Assembly: GCA_036506795.1 (NCBI GenBank) | Contig: DASXRC010000061.1 | Span: 1 to 21,567 of the forward strand | DNA: 21,567 bases | Direction of reading: 5' to 3' | Origin: DASXRC01 sp036506795 | GTDB lineage: Bacteria > Actinomycetota > Actinomycetes > Mycobacteriales > Micromonosporaceae | Shown: piece by piece, positions 6,646-14,040 of the stretch | Position numbering within the stretch: position 1 is the stretch's first letter | Layout: every line of letters starts with the position of its first letter | Position numbers and translations under genes: made by a program | The notes under the pieces: generated by a model | What the model saw: only the letters and a program-made list of their open reading frames with translations | Told to the model about the DNA's origin: nothing | Databases searched by the model: none

Positions 6646-7898
6646 CGGAGCCCTCGCGCATACGCCCGGGCCGCGGCCATCCGCTGCACCGTTGTCGGGT
6701 GGGTGCCGAAGAACAGCTGCTCGACGGCGTTGGGGTCGGGATCGGACAGGTTCACGCCGGCCAGCCGGCGCTGCATCTCCTCGAACGTGGCCGGGTCGTT
6801 CGTCAGCGCGAGGGCGTGGGTGTCCGCGCGCGCCTCGACGCGCCGCGAGACGAGACTCTGGACCGGCGTGGACACGAGGCCGGCCACCGCGGCGATCGCG
6901 ATCAACAGCCCGATCGCGCGGGGCTCCGCGATGCTGTCCACCCCGGCCCGACGTAGCAGACCGGTCCACGAGCCAAGCAGGTAGAGCGCGGCGATGGCGG
7001 CGGCCGCGCCGAGCGCCCCGAGCAGCGTGCCGACGAACACGTCGCGGTCCTTGGCGTGGCCGAGCTCGTGGGCGACCACGCTGGCCACCTCCTCCGGCGG
7101 CGCCTCGCGCAGCAGGGTGTCGTACACGACGATGCGACGGGTCGGGCCGAGCCCGGAGACGTACGCGTTGACCGCCCGCGTACGACGCGACGCGTCCGCC
7201 ACCAGCACGTCACGCACCGGCACACCGTCGCGCGCCGCGAGCGTCACCAGCTCCGTTCGCAGCGGCCCGGGCTCCATGGGGGTGAACTTGTTGAAGACCG
7301 GCTCGACGAGCACGGGCAGCACGAAGCTGAGCAGCACCACCAGGCCCGCGGCGCCGAGGGCGCCGAAGGCCCACCACCAGCGCGGTGCCAGCCGCACGAC
7401 CGTGTAGAAGCCGAGCAGCGCGACCGCGCCGATCACGGCACCGACGGCGTACGCCTTGACCACGTCGACCGCCCAGCCGCCCCAGCCCTGGGTGGACAGG
7501 CCGTACCTGACCAGGACCGTGTGTCGCCAGGCCGCGAACGGCAGGGTGAGCAGCTCGCCGACGAACACGACGGCCAGCCCGCCGAACAGCGCCTGCGGGA
7601 ACCAGTGGCCGCCGAACGGGCGACCGACCGCCTCGACGAGCCGAGCACCGAGCGGGGTGACGCCAAGCGCCAGCGCCGCGAGCAGCCCGACGGCCATCGC
7701 GCCGTAGGAGGACGGGCGCATGGCGGCGTGAAACGCGCGGCCGCGTTCGACCTGCTCCCTCGGCAGCGCGGCCAACGCGGCGAGCTGGTCGGCCCGCGGC
7801 GCCGGCGTGCGGTGCCAGGGGATCAGCACCGCCGCGGCGACGGCGATCGCGAGCGCCAGGCCGGCCAGCGTTACCACCGCCCACAGCCGAGGAGTCAT
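6642..7898 (-). CDS. M48 family zinc metallopeptidase, Ste24/CAAX-protease-like
   Basis: This 418-residue polytopic membrane protease has a hydrophobic N-terminal segment (7-27), further membrane helices at about 65-88, 103-122, 146-170 and 175-198, and two more (about 289-309, 327-347) after the active site. The zinc site is VVAHELGHAKDRD with His277, Glu278 and His281, and Glu356 in SRRVEARADTHAL as third ligand. The late FFGTHPTTVQRM and the NAYVSGLGPTRRIVVYD stretch are typical of Ste24-type M48 peptidases. The ATG at 7898 is preferred over the upstream in-frame GTG at 7925 because GGAGGG sits 6 nt before it. It overlaps pimB by four bases. Bacteria lack known farnesylated substrates, so a membrane-protein quality-control role is an inference. 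Confidence 0.9.
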   Translation of the reverse strand: MTPRLWAVVTLAGLALAIAVAAAVLIPWHRTPAPRADQLAALAALPREQVERGRAFHAAMRPSSYGAMAVGLLAALALGVTPLGARLVEAVGRPFGGHWFPQALFGGLAVVFVGELLTLPFAAWRHTVLVRYGLSTQGWGGWAVDVVKAYAVGAVIGAVALLGFYTVVRLAPRWWWAFGALGAAGLVVLLSFVLPVLVEPVFNKFTPMEPGPLRTELVTLAARDGVPVRDVLVADASRRTRAVNAYVSGLGPTRRIVVYDTLLREAPPEEVASVVAHELGHAKDRDVFVGTLLGALGAAAAIAALYLLGSWTGLLRRAGVDSIAEPRAIGLLIAIAAVAGLVSTPVQSLVSRRVEARADTHALALTNDPATFEEMQRRLAGVNLSDPDPNAVEQLFFGTHPTTVQRMAAARAYARGLR

Positions 7899-7957
7899 CC
7901 GCCGCCCTCCACGTCGCGCCGACACTCACGGTCCGCCCGACGCTACCGGTCGACGGA

Positions 7958-8189
7958 TCAGGCGATGCGGCGTGCCCGCCCGGTGGGCGGGCGCGCGGGG
8001 CCGGGTGCCTCCGGCGCGGCCGTCACCAGGCGCAGCCGCGGCACCATCCCGGCGTCTGCGAGCACCTCAACCGCTTGGCGCGGCCGGATCCAGCTCGACC
8101 CCGGTCGGCGGGGCGCCCAGCACCGCGCTGACCAGGCAGCCCCGGCAGGCGGCGCCACGGACGGCGCAGACATCGCAGTCGATGAGCAT
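7958..8189 (-). pseudogene. Small Cys4 zinc-ribbon-like protein gene, apparently frameshifted
   Basis: A strong AGGAGG (8199-8194) precedes an ATG at 8189. The frame reads MLIDCDVCAVRGAACRGC, with CxxC-x6-CxxC at Cys5, 8, 15 and 18, then continues to ELDPA and stops at 8067 after 40 codons. The adjacent frame continues without break as QAVEVLADAGMVPRLRLV and stops at 7958. As I recall them, related small proteins of Micromonosporaceae and other actinomycetes join the two halves through an ELDPAERxAxEVLADAG-like stretch, so about two bases seem to be missing near 8077-8083 (between the DPA and RQAVEV codons). The intact product would be about 77 residues. A sequencing error, a real mutation or programmed frameshifting would all look like this. 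It sits between the NYN gene and the M48 peptidase on the same strand. Function unknown; zinc binding is inferred. Confidence 0.65.
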
Positions 8190-8271
8190 CGGTCCTCCTC
8201 GATCGGCCAGCTTGCCGACTGGCACGGCGCGTGGCGGACGCTATGCGAGCGGTACGACAGAACCGGGTGGG

Positions 8272-9696
8272 CTAGGAGCGGGCGAGCCGGCGCAGGAGGG
8301 CGTCGGCGGCGAGGGGGTACGCGCCGTGCCGACGCACGCCGTCGGCGACCTCGCGGTCCGAGGAGATGACGACGACCGGGCGACCGGCGGGTTCCGCGCG
8401 TACGAGCCGGCGGATGAGCTCGTCGGCCGTCTCCCCCTTGCGGGAGAACAGGACGCGCACGCCGCGCGGCGCCGGCGGCAGGCCGTGTACGCGCTCCGCG
8501 CCGTCGAAGACGACCGTCACCTCGGCACCGGTCTGCGCGGCGATGCCGCCCAGCCCACCGACCAGCCGGTTACGCTGCTGCTCCAGCGACATCTCACCGA
8601 AGCCGCGCTTGGTCACGTTGTAGCCGTCCACGACGAGGTGCGCCCGCGGCAGCGCCAGGAGCTGATCCAGGCGGGCCGGGTCGTCGGCGCTGTGCCCGCG
8701 GGCTCTGGCCCCGGCCGTCTCCGGCCGCTCGGCGAACCCGTCGGCGACGAAGTCGGCGGGCAGCCGCTCGGCCGGATCCAGCGCCAGCTCGCGGCGCAGC
8801 CCCGTGGCGGCCTGCCCGATGGTCTCCAGCAGCAACCACAGCCGAGCGTCGTCGACCGCCCGGAGATCCTTGGCCGCCTGCCGCGCACTCGACGAGGCGG
8901 CCTCGGCCTCGGCCAGCCGCGCCCGCAGCCGGCGCAGCTCCGCATCGTGGTCGGCCGCCGCGCGGGTGGCCCGCCCCTTCTCGGTGGCGAGCATCTCGGC
9001 GGTCTTGCGCTCGCGCGCCTGCGCCTCGCGCAGCGAACGTCCCAGAACGCGCGCCTCCTCGCGCAGCTGGCCCAGCTCCTCCCGTACCCGGGCTAGCTCG
9101 TCGCGCAGCTTGTCCGCCTCGACGCGGGCGACCGCGCGGTCGTGCTCGGCCCGGGCCGCGCGCTGGTCGGCGTCTCGCATGACCTCGGCGATCAGCGCGC
9201 TGTCCGCCTCGGCCCGGACGGCCTCGCCGGCCGCCTCGACCAGCTCGCGCCAGCCCTCCGGCCGAGCCAGGTACGCCAGCGCGGCCACCTCGACCGGGTC
9301 GGCCGCGGCGGGGCAGGTGCCCTCGATGACCGCGGACCCCAGCTCTCCCGCCTCGGCGAGCACGCGGCCGGCGGCGCGCTGCCGGAACAGCGGATCGCCC
9401 GCGAGCTGAGTGGCGATCACGGGACCGCCGAGTCGGGCCCGGCGATTCGGCGCGAACTTGGCGACTCGGCGCAACGGCACCGGCAGCTCGTCGGCGGGTA
9501 GCCCGGGCAGGACGCTCGCGACCATCGCCACGATCCGCTGCCGGACCGGCTCGGGCAGGACGGGCTCCGGCTCGGCGTCCTCGTCGACGGTGGTGGCGTC
9601 GTCATCGACGCCGTCCGCGGGCGCACCGACGTCAGCCTCGCCGGCCGGCTCGTCCGGCTCGGGTCGGCGCTCGCCTGGCTCCGCGGGTGGCGACAT
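8272..9696 (-). CDS. NYN (YacP-like) domain protein with long coiled coil
   Basis: This is a 474-residue protein. Residues 1-48 are acidic and disordered-looking; about 49-165 form a conserved helical domain; about 170-280 is a heptad-rich coiled coil of Glu, Arg, Ala and Leu. The C-terminus (350-474) is a PIN-like NYN domain of the YacP (Rae1) group. It opens HLVVDGYNVTKRGFG (Asp357), then TVVFDGAE (Asp398), ETADELI (Asp425) and VISSDREVAD (Asp447), the acidic residues expected of a metal-dependent ribonuclease. YacP/Rae1 of Bacillus is a ribosome-associated endoribonuclease; a similar RNA role is inferred. The ATG at 9696 is chosen over a far longer open frame because GGGAGA precedes it by about 8 nt and the extension is antisense to the exonuclease gene. 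It heads the minus-strand run. Confidence 0.87.
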   Translation of the reverse strand: MSPPAEPGERRPEPDEPAGEADVGAPADGVDDDATTVDEDAEPEPVLPEPVRQRIVAMVASVLPGLPADELPVPLRRVAKFAPNRRARLGGPVIATQLAGDPLFRQRAAGRVLAEAGELGSAVIEGTCPAAADPVEVAALAYLARPEGWRELVEAAGEAVRAEADSALIAEVMRDADQRAARAEHDRAVARVEADKLRDELARVREELGQLREEARVLGRSLREAQARERKTAEMLATEKGRATRAAADHDAELRRLRARLAEAEAASSSARQAAKDLRAVDDARLWLLLETIGQAATGLRRELALDPAERLPADFVADGFAERPETAGARARGHSADDPARLDQLLALPRAHLVVDGYNVTKRGFGEMSLEQQRNRLVGGLGGIAAQTGAEVTVVFDGAERVHGLPPAPRGVRVLFSRKGETADELIRRLVRAEPAGRPVVVISSDREVADGVRRHGAYPLAADALLRRLARS

Positions 9697-9716
9697 AGCG
9701 CAAGTCTCCCACCCTG

Positions 9717-9734
9717 GCCCTCGTAAGCGAGGGC
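9717..9734. promoter_or_regulatory. 7-bp palindrome in the divergent NYN / exonuclease control region
   Basis: GCCCTCG (9717-9723) and CGAGGGC (9728-9734) flank the tetranucleotide TAAG. The site lies between the divergent starts at 9696 and 9787, about 20 nt upstream of the NYN start codon. It could be a protein-binding site for both genes or a hairpin in the NYN leader. Confidence 0.35.
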
Positions 9735-9773
9735 GCCGCGACGCGGGGCACCCGAAGTGTCGTACACAAGTCC

Positions 9774-9779
9774 TAACGT
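9774..9779 (+). promoter_or_regulatory. -10 box TAACGT of the exonuclease gene (leaderless type)
   Basis: TAACGT matches TANNNT and is followed by 7 nt and the GTG at 9787, so transcription would start at the start codon. This decides the start in favour of 9787 over the upstream in-frame GTG at 9757, which has no ribosome site and lies upstream of this box. Confidence 0.45.
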
Positions 9780-9786
9780 CCCGGCC

Positions 9787-11511
9787 GTGGCTGACCCCGC
9801 GTTCGTCCAGGGCACGCTCGACGGCCTGCTGGCCGATCCCGGCGCGCTGTCGCTGCGGAACACCACGTTCGTCGTCGTCGACCTGGAGACCACCGGCGGC
9901 GCTCCGGACGGCGGCGGCATCACCGAGGTCGGCGCGGTCAAGGTCCGTGGCGGCGAGGAGCTGGGCGTGCTGGCCACGCTGGTCAACCCCGGCGGGCGGA
10001 TCCCGCCGTTCATCACCGTGCTGACCGGCATCACCGAGGCGATGGTCGCGCCGGCGCCGCCGATCGAAAGGGTGCTGCCGGCGCTGCTCGAGTTCATCGG
10101 CGGCGCGGTGTTCGTGGCGCACAACGCGCCGTACGACGTCGGCTTCCTCAAGGCGGCCTGTGTCCGGCACGGCTACCCGTGGCCCGCTCCCCCGGTCGTC
10201 GACACGGCGACGCTGGCCCGCCGCGTGCTGATCCCCGAAGAGGTGCCCAACCGGCGGCTGAGCACGCTCGCCGCGTACTTCCGGACGGCCCGCCGGCCGA
10301 CCCACCGTGCGCTGGACGACGCGCTGGCCACAGTGGACGTCCTGCACGCCCTCATCGCGCGGCTCGGCGGGCACCGGGTGTTCACGCTCGGCGACACCCT
10401 CGAGTTCGTCAAGGCGGTGTCGCCGGTGCAGCGCCGCAAGCGGCACCTGGCCGAGGGCCTGCCCCACGCCCCCGGGGTGTACGTCTTCCGCGCCGTCGAC
10501 GGGCGCCCACTCTACGTCGGCACCTCGGGCGACATCGCGACCCGCGTGCGCAGCTACTTCACCGCCGCGGAGAAGCGGGCCCGGATCGACGAGATGCTCA
10601 ACGCGGCCGAGCGGATCGAGGCCATCGAATGTGCGCACGGGCTCGAGGCGGAGGTCCGCGAGCTGCGGCTCATCGCCGCGCACGCGCCGCCGTACAACCG
10701 GCGGTCGAAGTTCCCCGAGCGGGTGGTCTGGCTCAAGCTCACCGCCGAGGCGTACCCCCGGTTGTCCATCGTGCGCCAGCTGACCGCGGACGGCGCCACG
10801 TACCTCGGGCCGTTCGCGTCGACGCGGGTGGCCGAACAGGTGGCGGCCGGTGTGCACGACGCGGTGCCGCTGCGGCAGTGCACGCTCCGGCTCTCCACCC
10901 GAACAACGGTGGCCGCGTGCGCGCTGGCCGAGCTGGGCAGGTGTCCCGCGCCGTGCGAGCACCGGATCACGCTGGAGGAGTACGAGCGGCGAGCCGCCGA
11001 GCCGTTTCGGGCGGCCACCGCGGACGATCCGGGCGCGGTCGTGGAGTCCCTGCTCGCGCGCATCGAGATTCTTTCGCGGGCGCAGCGATATGAGGAGGCC
11101 GCGGTCGTCCGCACCCGGTTGGCCGCCGTGCTGCGTGCGACGATCCGGATGCAGCGGCTGACCGCGCTGACCTCGCTCGCCGAGCTGATCGCCGCGCGGC
11201 GGTCCGCCGACGGGGGCTGGGAGCTGGCGATCGTGCGGCACGGGCGGCTCGCCGCCGCGGGCGCGTCGCGGCCGCGGGTGCATCCCCGCGCGACGCTCGA
11301 GGTGCTGCGAGCGACGGCCGAGACCGTGGTTCCGGGGCTCGGTCCGACCCCGGCGGCCTCCGCCGCGGAGACGGAGCGGATCCTGGCCTGGCTCGAACGG
11401 CGGGAGACCCGGCTGGTTGAGATCTCCGCCGGCTGGGCGTCACCCGTGCGGGGGGCGGCCCGGTTCCGTGGCCTGCTGGCGCGGGCGGAGGCCGCCGCCT
11501 CCTCGACATAG
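9787..11511 (+). CDS. DEDDh 3'-5' exonuclease fused to UvrC/Cho-like GIY-YIG nuclease
   Basis: This 574-residue fusion is a likely DNA-repair nuclease, comparable to M. tuberculosis Rv2191. Residues 25-195 are a DnaQ-type DEDDh exonuclease: VVVDLETTGG (Asp32, Glu34), HNAPYDVGF (Asp117) and THRALDDAL (His173, Asp178). Residues 225-305 are a GIY-YIG domain with GVYVF, YVGTSGDIATRVRSYF and Glu289 as the likely catalytic glutamate. Cys365, 378, 386 and 390 have nearly the spacing of the four cysteines that hold the UvrC iron-sulfur cluster. A UVR-like helix (about 430-460) follows. The RNase H-like endonuclease and HhH halves of UvrC are absent, so it resembles Cho joined to an exonuclease. The start at 9787 follows the leaderless -10 box; 9757 is the alternative. 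Repair by single 3' incision plus trimming is inferred. Confidence 0.92.
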   Translation: MADPAFVQGTLDGLLADPGALSLRNTTFVVVDLETTGGAPDGGGITEVGAVKVRGGEELGVLATLVNPGGRIPPFITVLTGITEAMVAPAPPIERVLPALLEFIGGAVFVAHNAPYDVGFLKAACVRHGYPWPAPPVVDTATLARRVLIPEEVPNRRLSTLAAYFRTARRPTHRALDDALATVDVLHALIARLGGHRVFTLGDTLEFVKAVSPVQRRKRHLAEGLPHAPGVYVFRAVDGRPLYVGTSGDIATRVRSYFTAAEKRARIDEMLNAAERIEAIECAHGLEAEVRELRLIAAHAPPYNRRSKFPERVVWLKLTAEAYPRLSIVRQLTADGATYLGPFASTRVAEQVAAGVHDAVPLRQCTLRLSTRTTVAACALAELGRCPAPCEHRITLEEYERRAAEPFRAATADDPGAVVESLLARIEILSRAQRYEEAAVVRTRLAAVLRATIRMQRLTALTSLAELIAARRSADGGWELAIVRHGRLAAAGASRPRVHPRATLEVLRATAETVVPGLGPTPAASAAETERILAWLERRETRLVEISAGWASPVRGAARFRGLLARAEAAASST

Positions 11512-11527
11512 GACAGATGCCGTGCTC

Positions 11528-11561
11528 GGCCAATCGACCATGAGTAACTGACCGATCGGCC
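11528..11561. promoter_or_regulatory. Imperfect inverted repeat upstream of the RSH gene
   Basis: GGCCAATCGACC (11528-11539) and GACCGATCGGCC (11550-11561) match as inverted arms in 9 of 12 positions, with a 10-nt centre. The right arm contains ACCGATCGG, shared with the 14-bp palindrome between ctaG and ctaE, and would cover the -35 position for the TACCCT box at 11576. A transcription-factor operator is possible. Confidence 0.3.
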
Positions 11562-11575
11562 AGCGAATGGCTGTC

Positions 11576-11581
11576 TACCCT
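11576..11581 (+). promoter_or_regulatory. Possible -10 box TACCCT of the RSH gene
   Basis: TACCCT fits TANNNT and would place the transcript start near 11588, giving a leader of about 31 nt that contains the strong ribosome site GAGGAGG at 11605-11611. Confidence 0.35.
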
Positions 11582-11618
11582 ATGAGCAGGGCGCGAGTCG
11601 TGGCGAGGAGGTGTCGGA

Positions 11619-13412
11619 GTGGACCTCGACGCCGGGCACGGCGCGGGCGTCGGGCGAGCGCTACCGACCCGCCCACCGGAGGTGGGACTGACCCAACGAC
11701 TGTGGTCACTGCTCTCCTGGCAGGCTGCCGACCCCGATCCGGTGGCCACCCTCATCCGCGCGCACCGGTCCGTGCACGTCTCGGCCGACCTCGGCATGCT
11801 GCGCCGCGCGTACGCGATCGCCGACACCGCGCACCGTGGGCAGCTGCGCATGAGCGGTGAGCCGTACATCACCCATCCGCTCGCCGTGGCACAGATCCTC
11901 GCCGAGCTCGGGATGGACACCACCACTCTGGTTGCCGCGCTGCTGCACGACACCGTGGAGGACACCAGCTACACGCTCCAGGCCCTCCACGACGACTTCG
12001 GCCCGGCGGTGGCCCTGCTCGTCGACGGCGTGACCAAGTTCGACAAGGGGTTCTACGGGGACAGCGCCGAGGCGGAGACGATCCGCAAGCTGCTCGTCGC
12101 GGCCGGCAAGGACGTCCGGGTTCTGATCATCAAGCTGGCCGACCGGCTGCACAACATGCGCACCCTCGACGCGCGCTCCGCCGCGTCCCGCGAACGCATC
12201 GCCCGGACCACCCACGAGGTCCTCGTCCCTCTCAGCGACCGGCTGGGCATCCAGGCGCTCAAGCGCGAGCTGGAGGACGCCGTCCTGTTCCACCTCGAGC
12301 CGGAGGCGTATGCCGAGATCGACCACCACGTCCGGAACCGTCCACACTGGGCGGAGTACCTGGCCGGCGTCGTCGCGCAGGCGCGGACCGCGCTGCGCCG
12401 GGCGAAGGTGGACGCGGAGGTGGCACCGCGGCCCCGGCACTACTACTCGATCTGGAAGGACACCCTAGCCGGCGGCTACCCGACCCCGTTCGACCCGCCG
12501 CGCATCGTGATCGTCGTGGACGGGCCGGAGACCGACTGCTACGCCACGCTCGGCGCGATCCACGGGCTGTGGCGCCCGGTCTCCGGCCGGTTCAAGGACT
12601 TCATCGCATCCCCCAAGAACAACCTCTACCGCTCCCTGCACACCACCGTGATCGGACCCGACGACCGGTCTGTCGAGGTGCTCATCCGCACCGAGGCGAT
12701 GCACCGGGCCGCGGAGTACGGCATCGTGGCCAACTTCCGCTATCCCAAGTCCGGCGCGACCGCGGCGTCCAGCGCCGAACAGCTCGGCTGGCTGCGCCGG
12801 GTCCTCGACTGGGAACACGAGACCACCGACTCCACGCAGTTCCTGCAATCCCTCCGCTGCGACCTGGCCGAGGCGCAGATTCAAGTGATCGCACGCGGCC
12901 GGCGGATCCTGCTCCCGGCCGACGCCACGCCGGTCGACGTGGCGTACGAGCTGGGCACAGAGATCGGCGACCACCTGCTGGCCGCGAAGATCAACGAACG
13001 GCTCGCCCCGCTGTCGTCGGCGCTGACCGACGGCGACGTCGTGGAGATCTACACGGAGGCGGACGCGCCGGCCGAGGTCGACGCGTCGACCGCGCCGCTC
13101 GGGCCGCGCCGCGAGTGGCTGGAATTCGTGAAGACCCAGCACGCCCAGCTGCAGATCGGGCGCTGGTTCGCCGACCGCAACGAGCCGGGCATGACGATCC
13201 CCGACAAGGTACGCCTCGGCCGGGCGTCCATCGGGCTGGCGCTACGCCAGGTGCACCGCGGTCTCGCCAACGACGTCCCGCTGCGGCGGCTCGCCGACGA
13301 GATGGGCTACCCCGATCTCGAGGCGCTGCTTGTCGCCGTCGTCGACCGGAAGGTCTCCCCGGACTTCGTCGTCGAGCGCCTCATCGCCCTCGTCGACCAC
13401 GAACCGGGCTGA
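11619..13412 (+). CDS. Short RelA/SpoT homologue: HD hydrolase, diverged synthetase, TGS
   Basis: This 597-residue RSH protein is shorter than the 720-850 of full-length Rel. The N-terminal HD domain keeps all (p)ppGpp hydrolase residues: His86 in YITHPLAV, LLHDTVEDT (His110, Asp111, Glu114, Asp115) and LADRLHN (Asp175, Asn179). The synthetase region (about 265-377) keeps GRFKDFIASPK, LHTTV and EVLIRT (Glu353), but the DLxAxR motif is replaced by DPPRIVIV, the usual RPKH is RPRH, and NGYQS is NLYRS. A TGS domain follows at about 420-480. C-terminal residues 497-597 are helical; no ACT domain is present. GAGGAGG with 7-nt spacing fixes the GTG start. A second, hydrolase-biased RSH alongside a full-length Rel elsewhere is the likeliest reading; loss of synthetase activity is inferred. 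Confidence 0.9.
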   Translation: MDLDAGHGAGVGRALPTRPPEVGLTQRLWSLLSWQAADPDPVATLIRAHRSVHVSADLGMLRRAYAIADTAHRGQLRMSGEPYITHPLAVAQILAELGMDTTTLVAALLHDTVEDTSYTLQALHDDFGPAVALLVDGVTKFDKGFYGDSAEAETIRKLLVAAGKDVRVLIIKLADRLHNMRTLDARSAASRERIARTTHEVLVPLSDRLGIQALKRELEDAVLFHLEPEAYAEIDHHVRNRPHWAEYLAGVVAQARTALRRAKVDAEVAPRPRHYYSIWKDTLAGGYPTPFDPPRIVIVVDGPETDCYATLGAIHGLWRPVSGRFKDFIASPKNNLYRSLHTTVIGPDDRSVEVLIRTEAMHRAAEYGIVANFRYPKSGATAASSAEQLGWLRRVLDWEHETTDSTQFLQSLRCDLAEAQIQVIARGRRILLPADATPVDVAYELGTEIGDHLLAAKINERLAPLSSALTDGDVVEIYTEADAPAEVDASTAPLGPRREWLEFVKTQHAQLQIGRWFADRNEPGMTIPDKVRLGRASIGLALRQVHRGLANDVPLRRLADEMGYPDLEALLVAVVDRKVSPDFVVERLIALVDHEPG

Positions 13413-13455
13413 TGACCGGCTGCGCGCCCCCCGGGGCGGCGCCCCCGCACTGCTC

Positions 13456-13461
13456 TAGCCT
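13456..13461 (+). promoter_or_regulatory. -10 box TAGCCT of the Nudix gene (leaderless type)
   Basis: TAGCCT is followed by 6 nt and the GTG at 13468, with no ribosome-binding sequence in between. The same hexamer at the same distance precedes ctaG and the leftmost minus-strand gene. Confidence 0.55.
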
Positions 13462-13467
13462 GGCCGT

Positions 13468-14040
13468 GTGATCCAACGCCGCTCCCCCGTGCGCGCTCGC
13501 CTCGCCGTCCTCGGATACGGGCTGTTCTACCGGCTCCCGCACGGCCTGCGCCGCCGGCTGGTGCGGCTGGTGACCCAGAAGTACATCGTCGGCGCCGTGA
13601 CGCTGGTCCGCGACGCGGACGCCGATGACTCGGGGCCGGAGCGCCTGCTGCTGCTCCGTCAGCCGCCCGGCCGGGGCTGGACGTTGCCCGCCGGACTGCT
13701 GCGGCGCGGCGAGCCGCCAGTGGCGGGGGCGGTCCGCGAGCTGGCCGAGGAGACCGGCATCGAGCTCCACCCCGACGAGCTGAGCCCGGCGGTGCCCAAC
13801 GCGGTCGTGCACGTCAAGGGGTGGGTCGACGTCGTATTCGAGGCGCGTGTGTCGGCGTCCCGCACGCCGTTGTCCGTCGACGGCGCCGAGGTGCACGAGG
13901 CAGCCTGGCACCGGGTCGACGAGCTGCCCCGGCTGACCCGCGCCACCGCCCAGCTGCTCGGCTGCTACGGCATCGGCCCGCTCGCCGCCGAGGAGGGCGT
14001 GGGCGGGCCGCGAAGCGGCGCCGGTGGCTCGCGGCGGTGA
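13468..14040 (+). CDS. Nudix hydrolase
   Basis: This 190-residue protein has a complete Nudix box at residues 76-98: Gly76, Glu82, then REL-EETG from Arg90 to Gly97, matching GX5EX7REUXEEXGU. It hydrolyses a nucleoside diphosphate linked to another moiety; the substrate cannot be read from the sequence. An N-terminal basic stretch (about 20-38, HGLRRRLVRLV) precedes the fold, and the last 20 residues are Gly/Arg/Ser-rich. The GTG start lies 6 nt after a TAGCCT box, so the mRNA is probably leaderless. It overlaps the nucleotidyltransferase gene by four bases (GTGA), implying coupling; a sugar-nucleotide or related substrate would suit that partner, but this is inference. Confidence 0.9.
   Translation: MIQRRSPVRARLAVLGYGLFYRLPHGLRRRLVRLVTQKYIVGAVTLVRDADADDSGPERLLLLRQPPGRGWTLPAGLLRRGEPPVAGAVRELAEETGIELHPDELSPAVPNAVVHVKGWVDVVFEARVSASRTPLSVDGAEVHEAAWHRVDELPRLTRATAQLLGCYGIGPLAAEEGVGGPRSGAGGSRR

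Noticed and set aside
8201..8211. GATCGGCCAGC shared with the RSH upstream region (11554-11564), considered as a repeated operator.
   Set aside because: The match is 11 bases, not palindromic as a whole, and one copy lies in an ordinary gap beside a strong ribosome site; chance is sufficient.
9757..9786. Upstream GTG at 9757 as start of the exonuclease fusion.
   Set aside because: No ribosome site precedes it and a TAACGT -10 box with correct leaderless spacing favours 9787; it remains a minor alternative.
9697..11283. In-frame upstream extension of the NYN gene giving a 1003-residue minus-strand reading frame.
   Set aside because: It is antisense to the exonuclease gene, has Arg/Pro/Gly-rich shadow composition, and a good ribosome site marks the start at 9696.
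13424..13442. GC-rich hairpin (GCGCC/GGCGC around CCCCGGGG) after the RSH stop as a terminator.
   Set aside because: The stem is short and interrupted by a mismatch, and such symmetry is frequent by chance in C/G runs.
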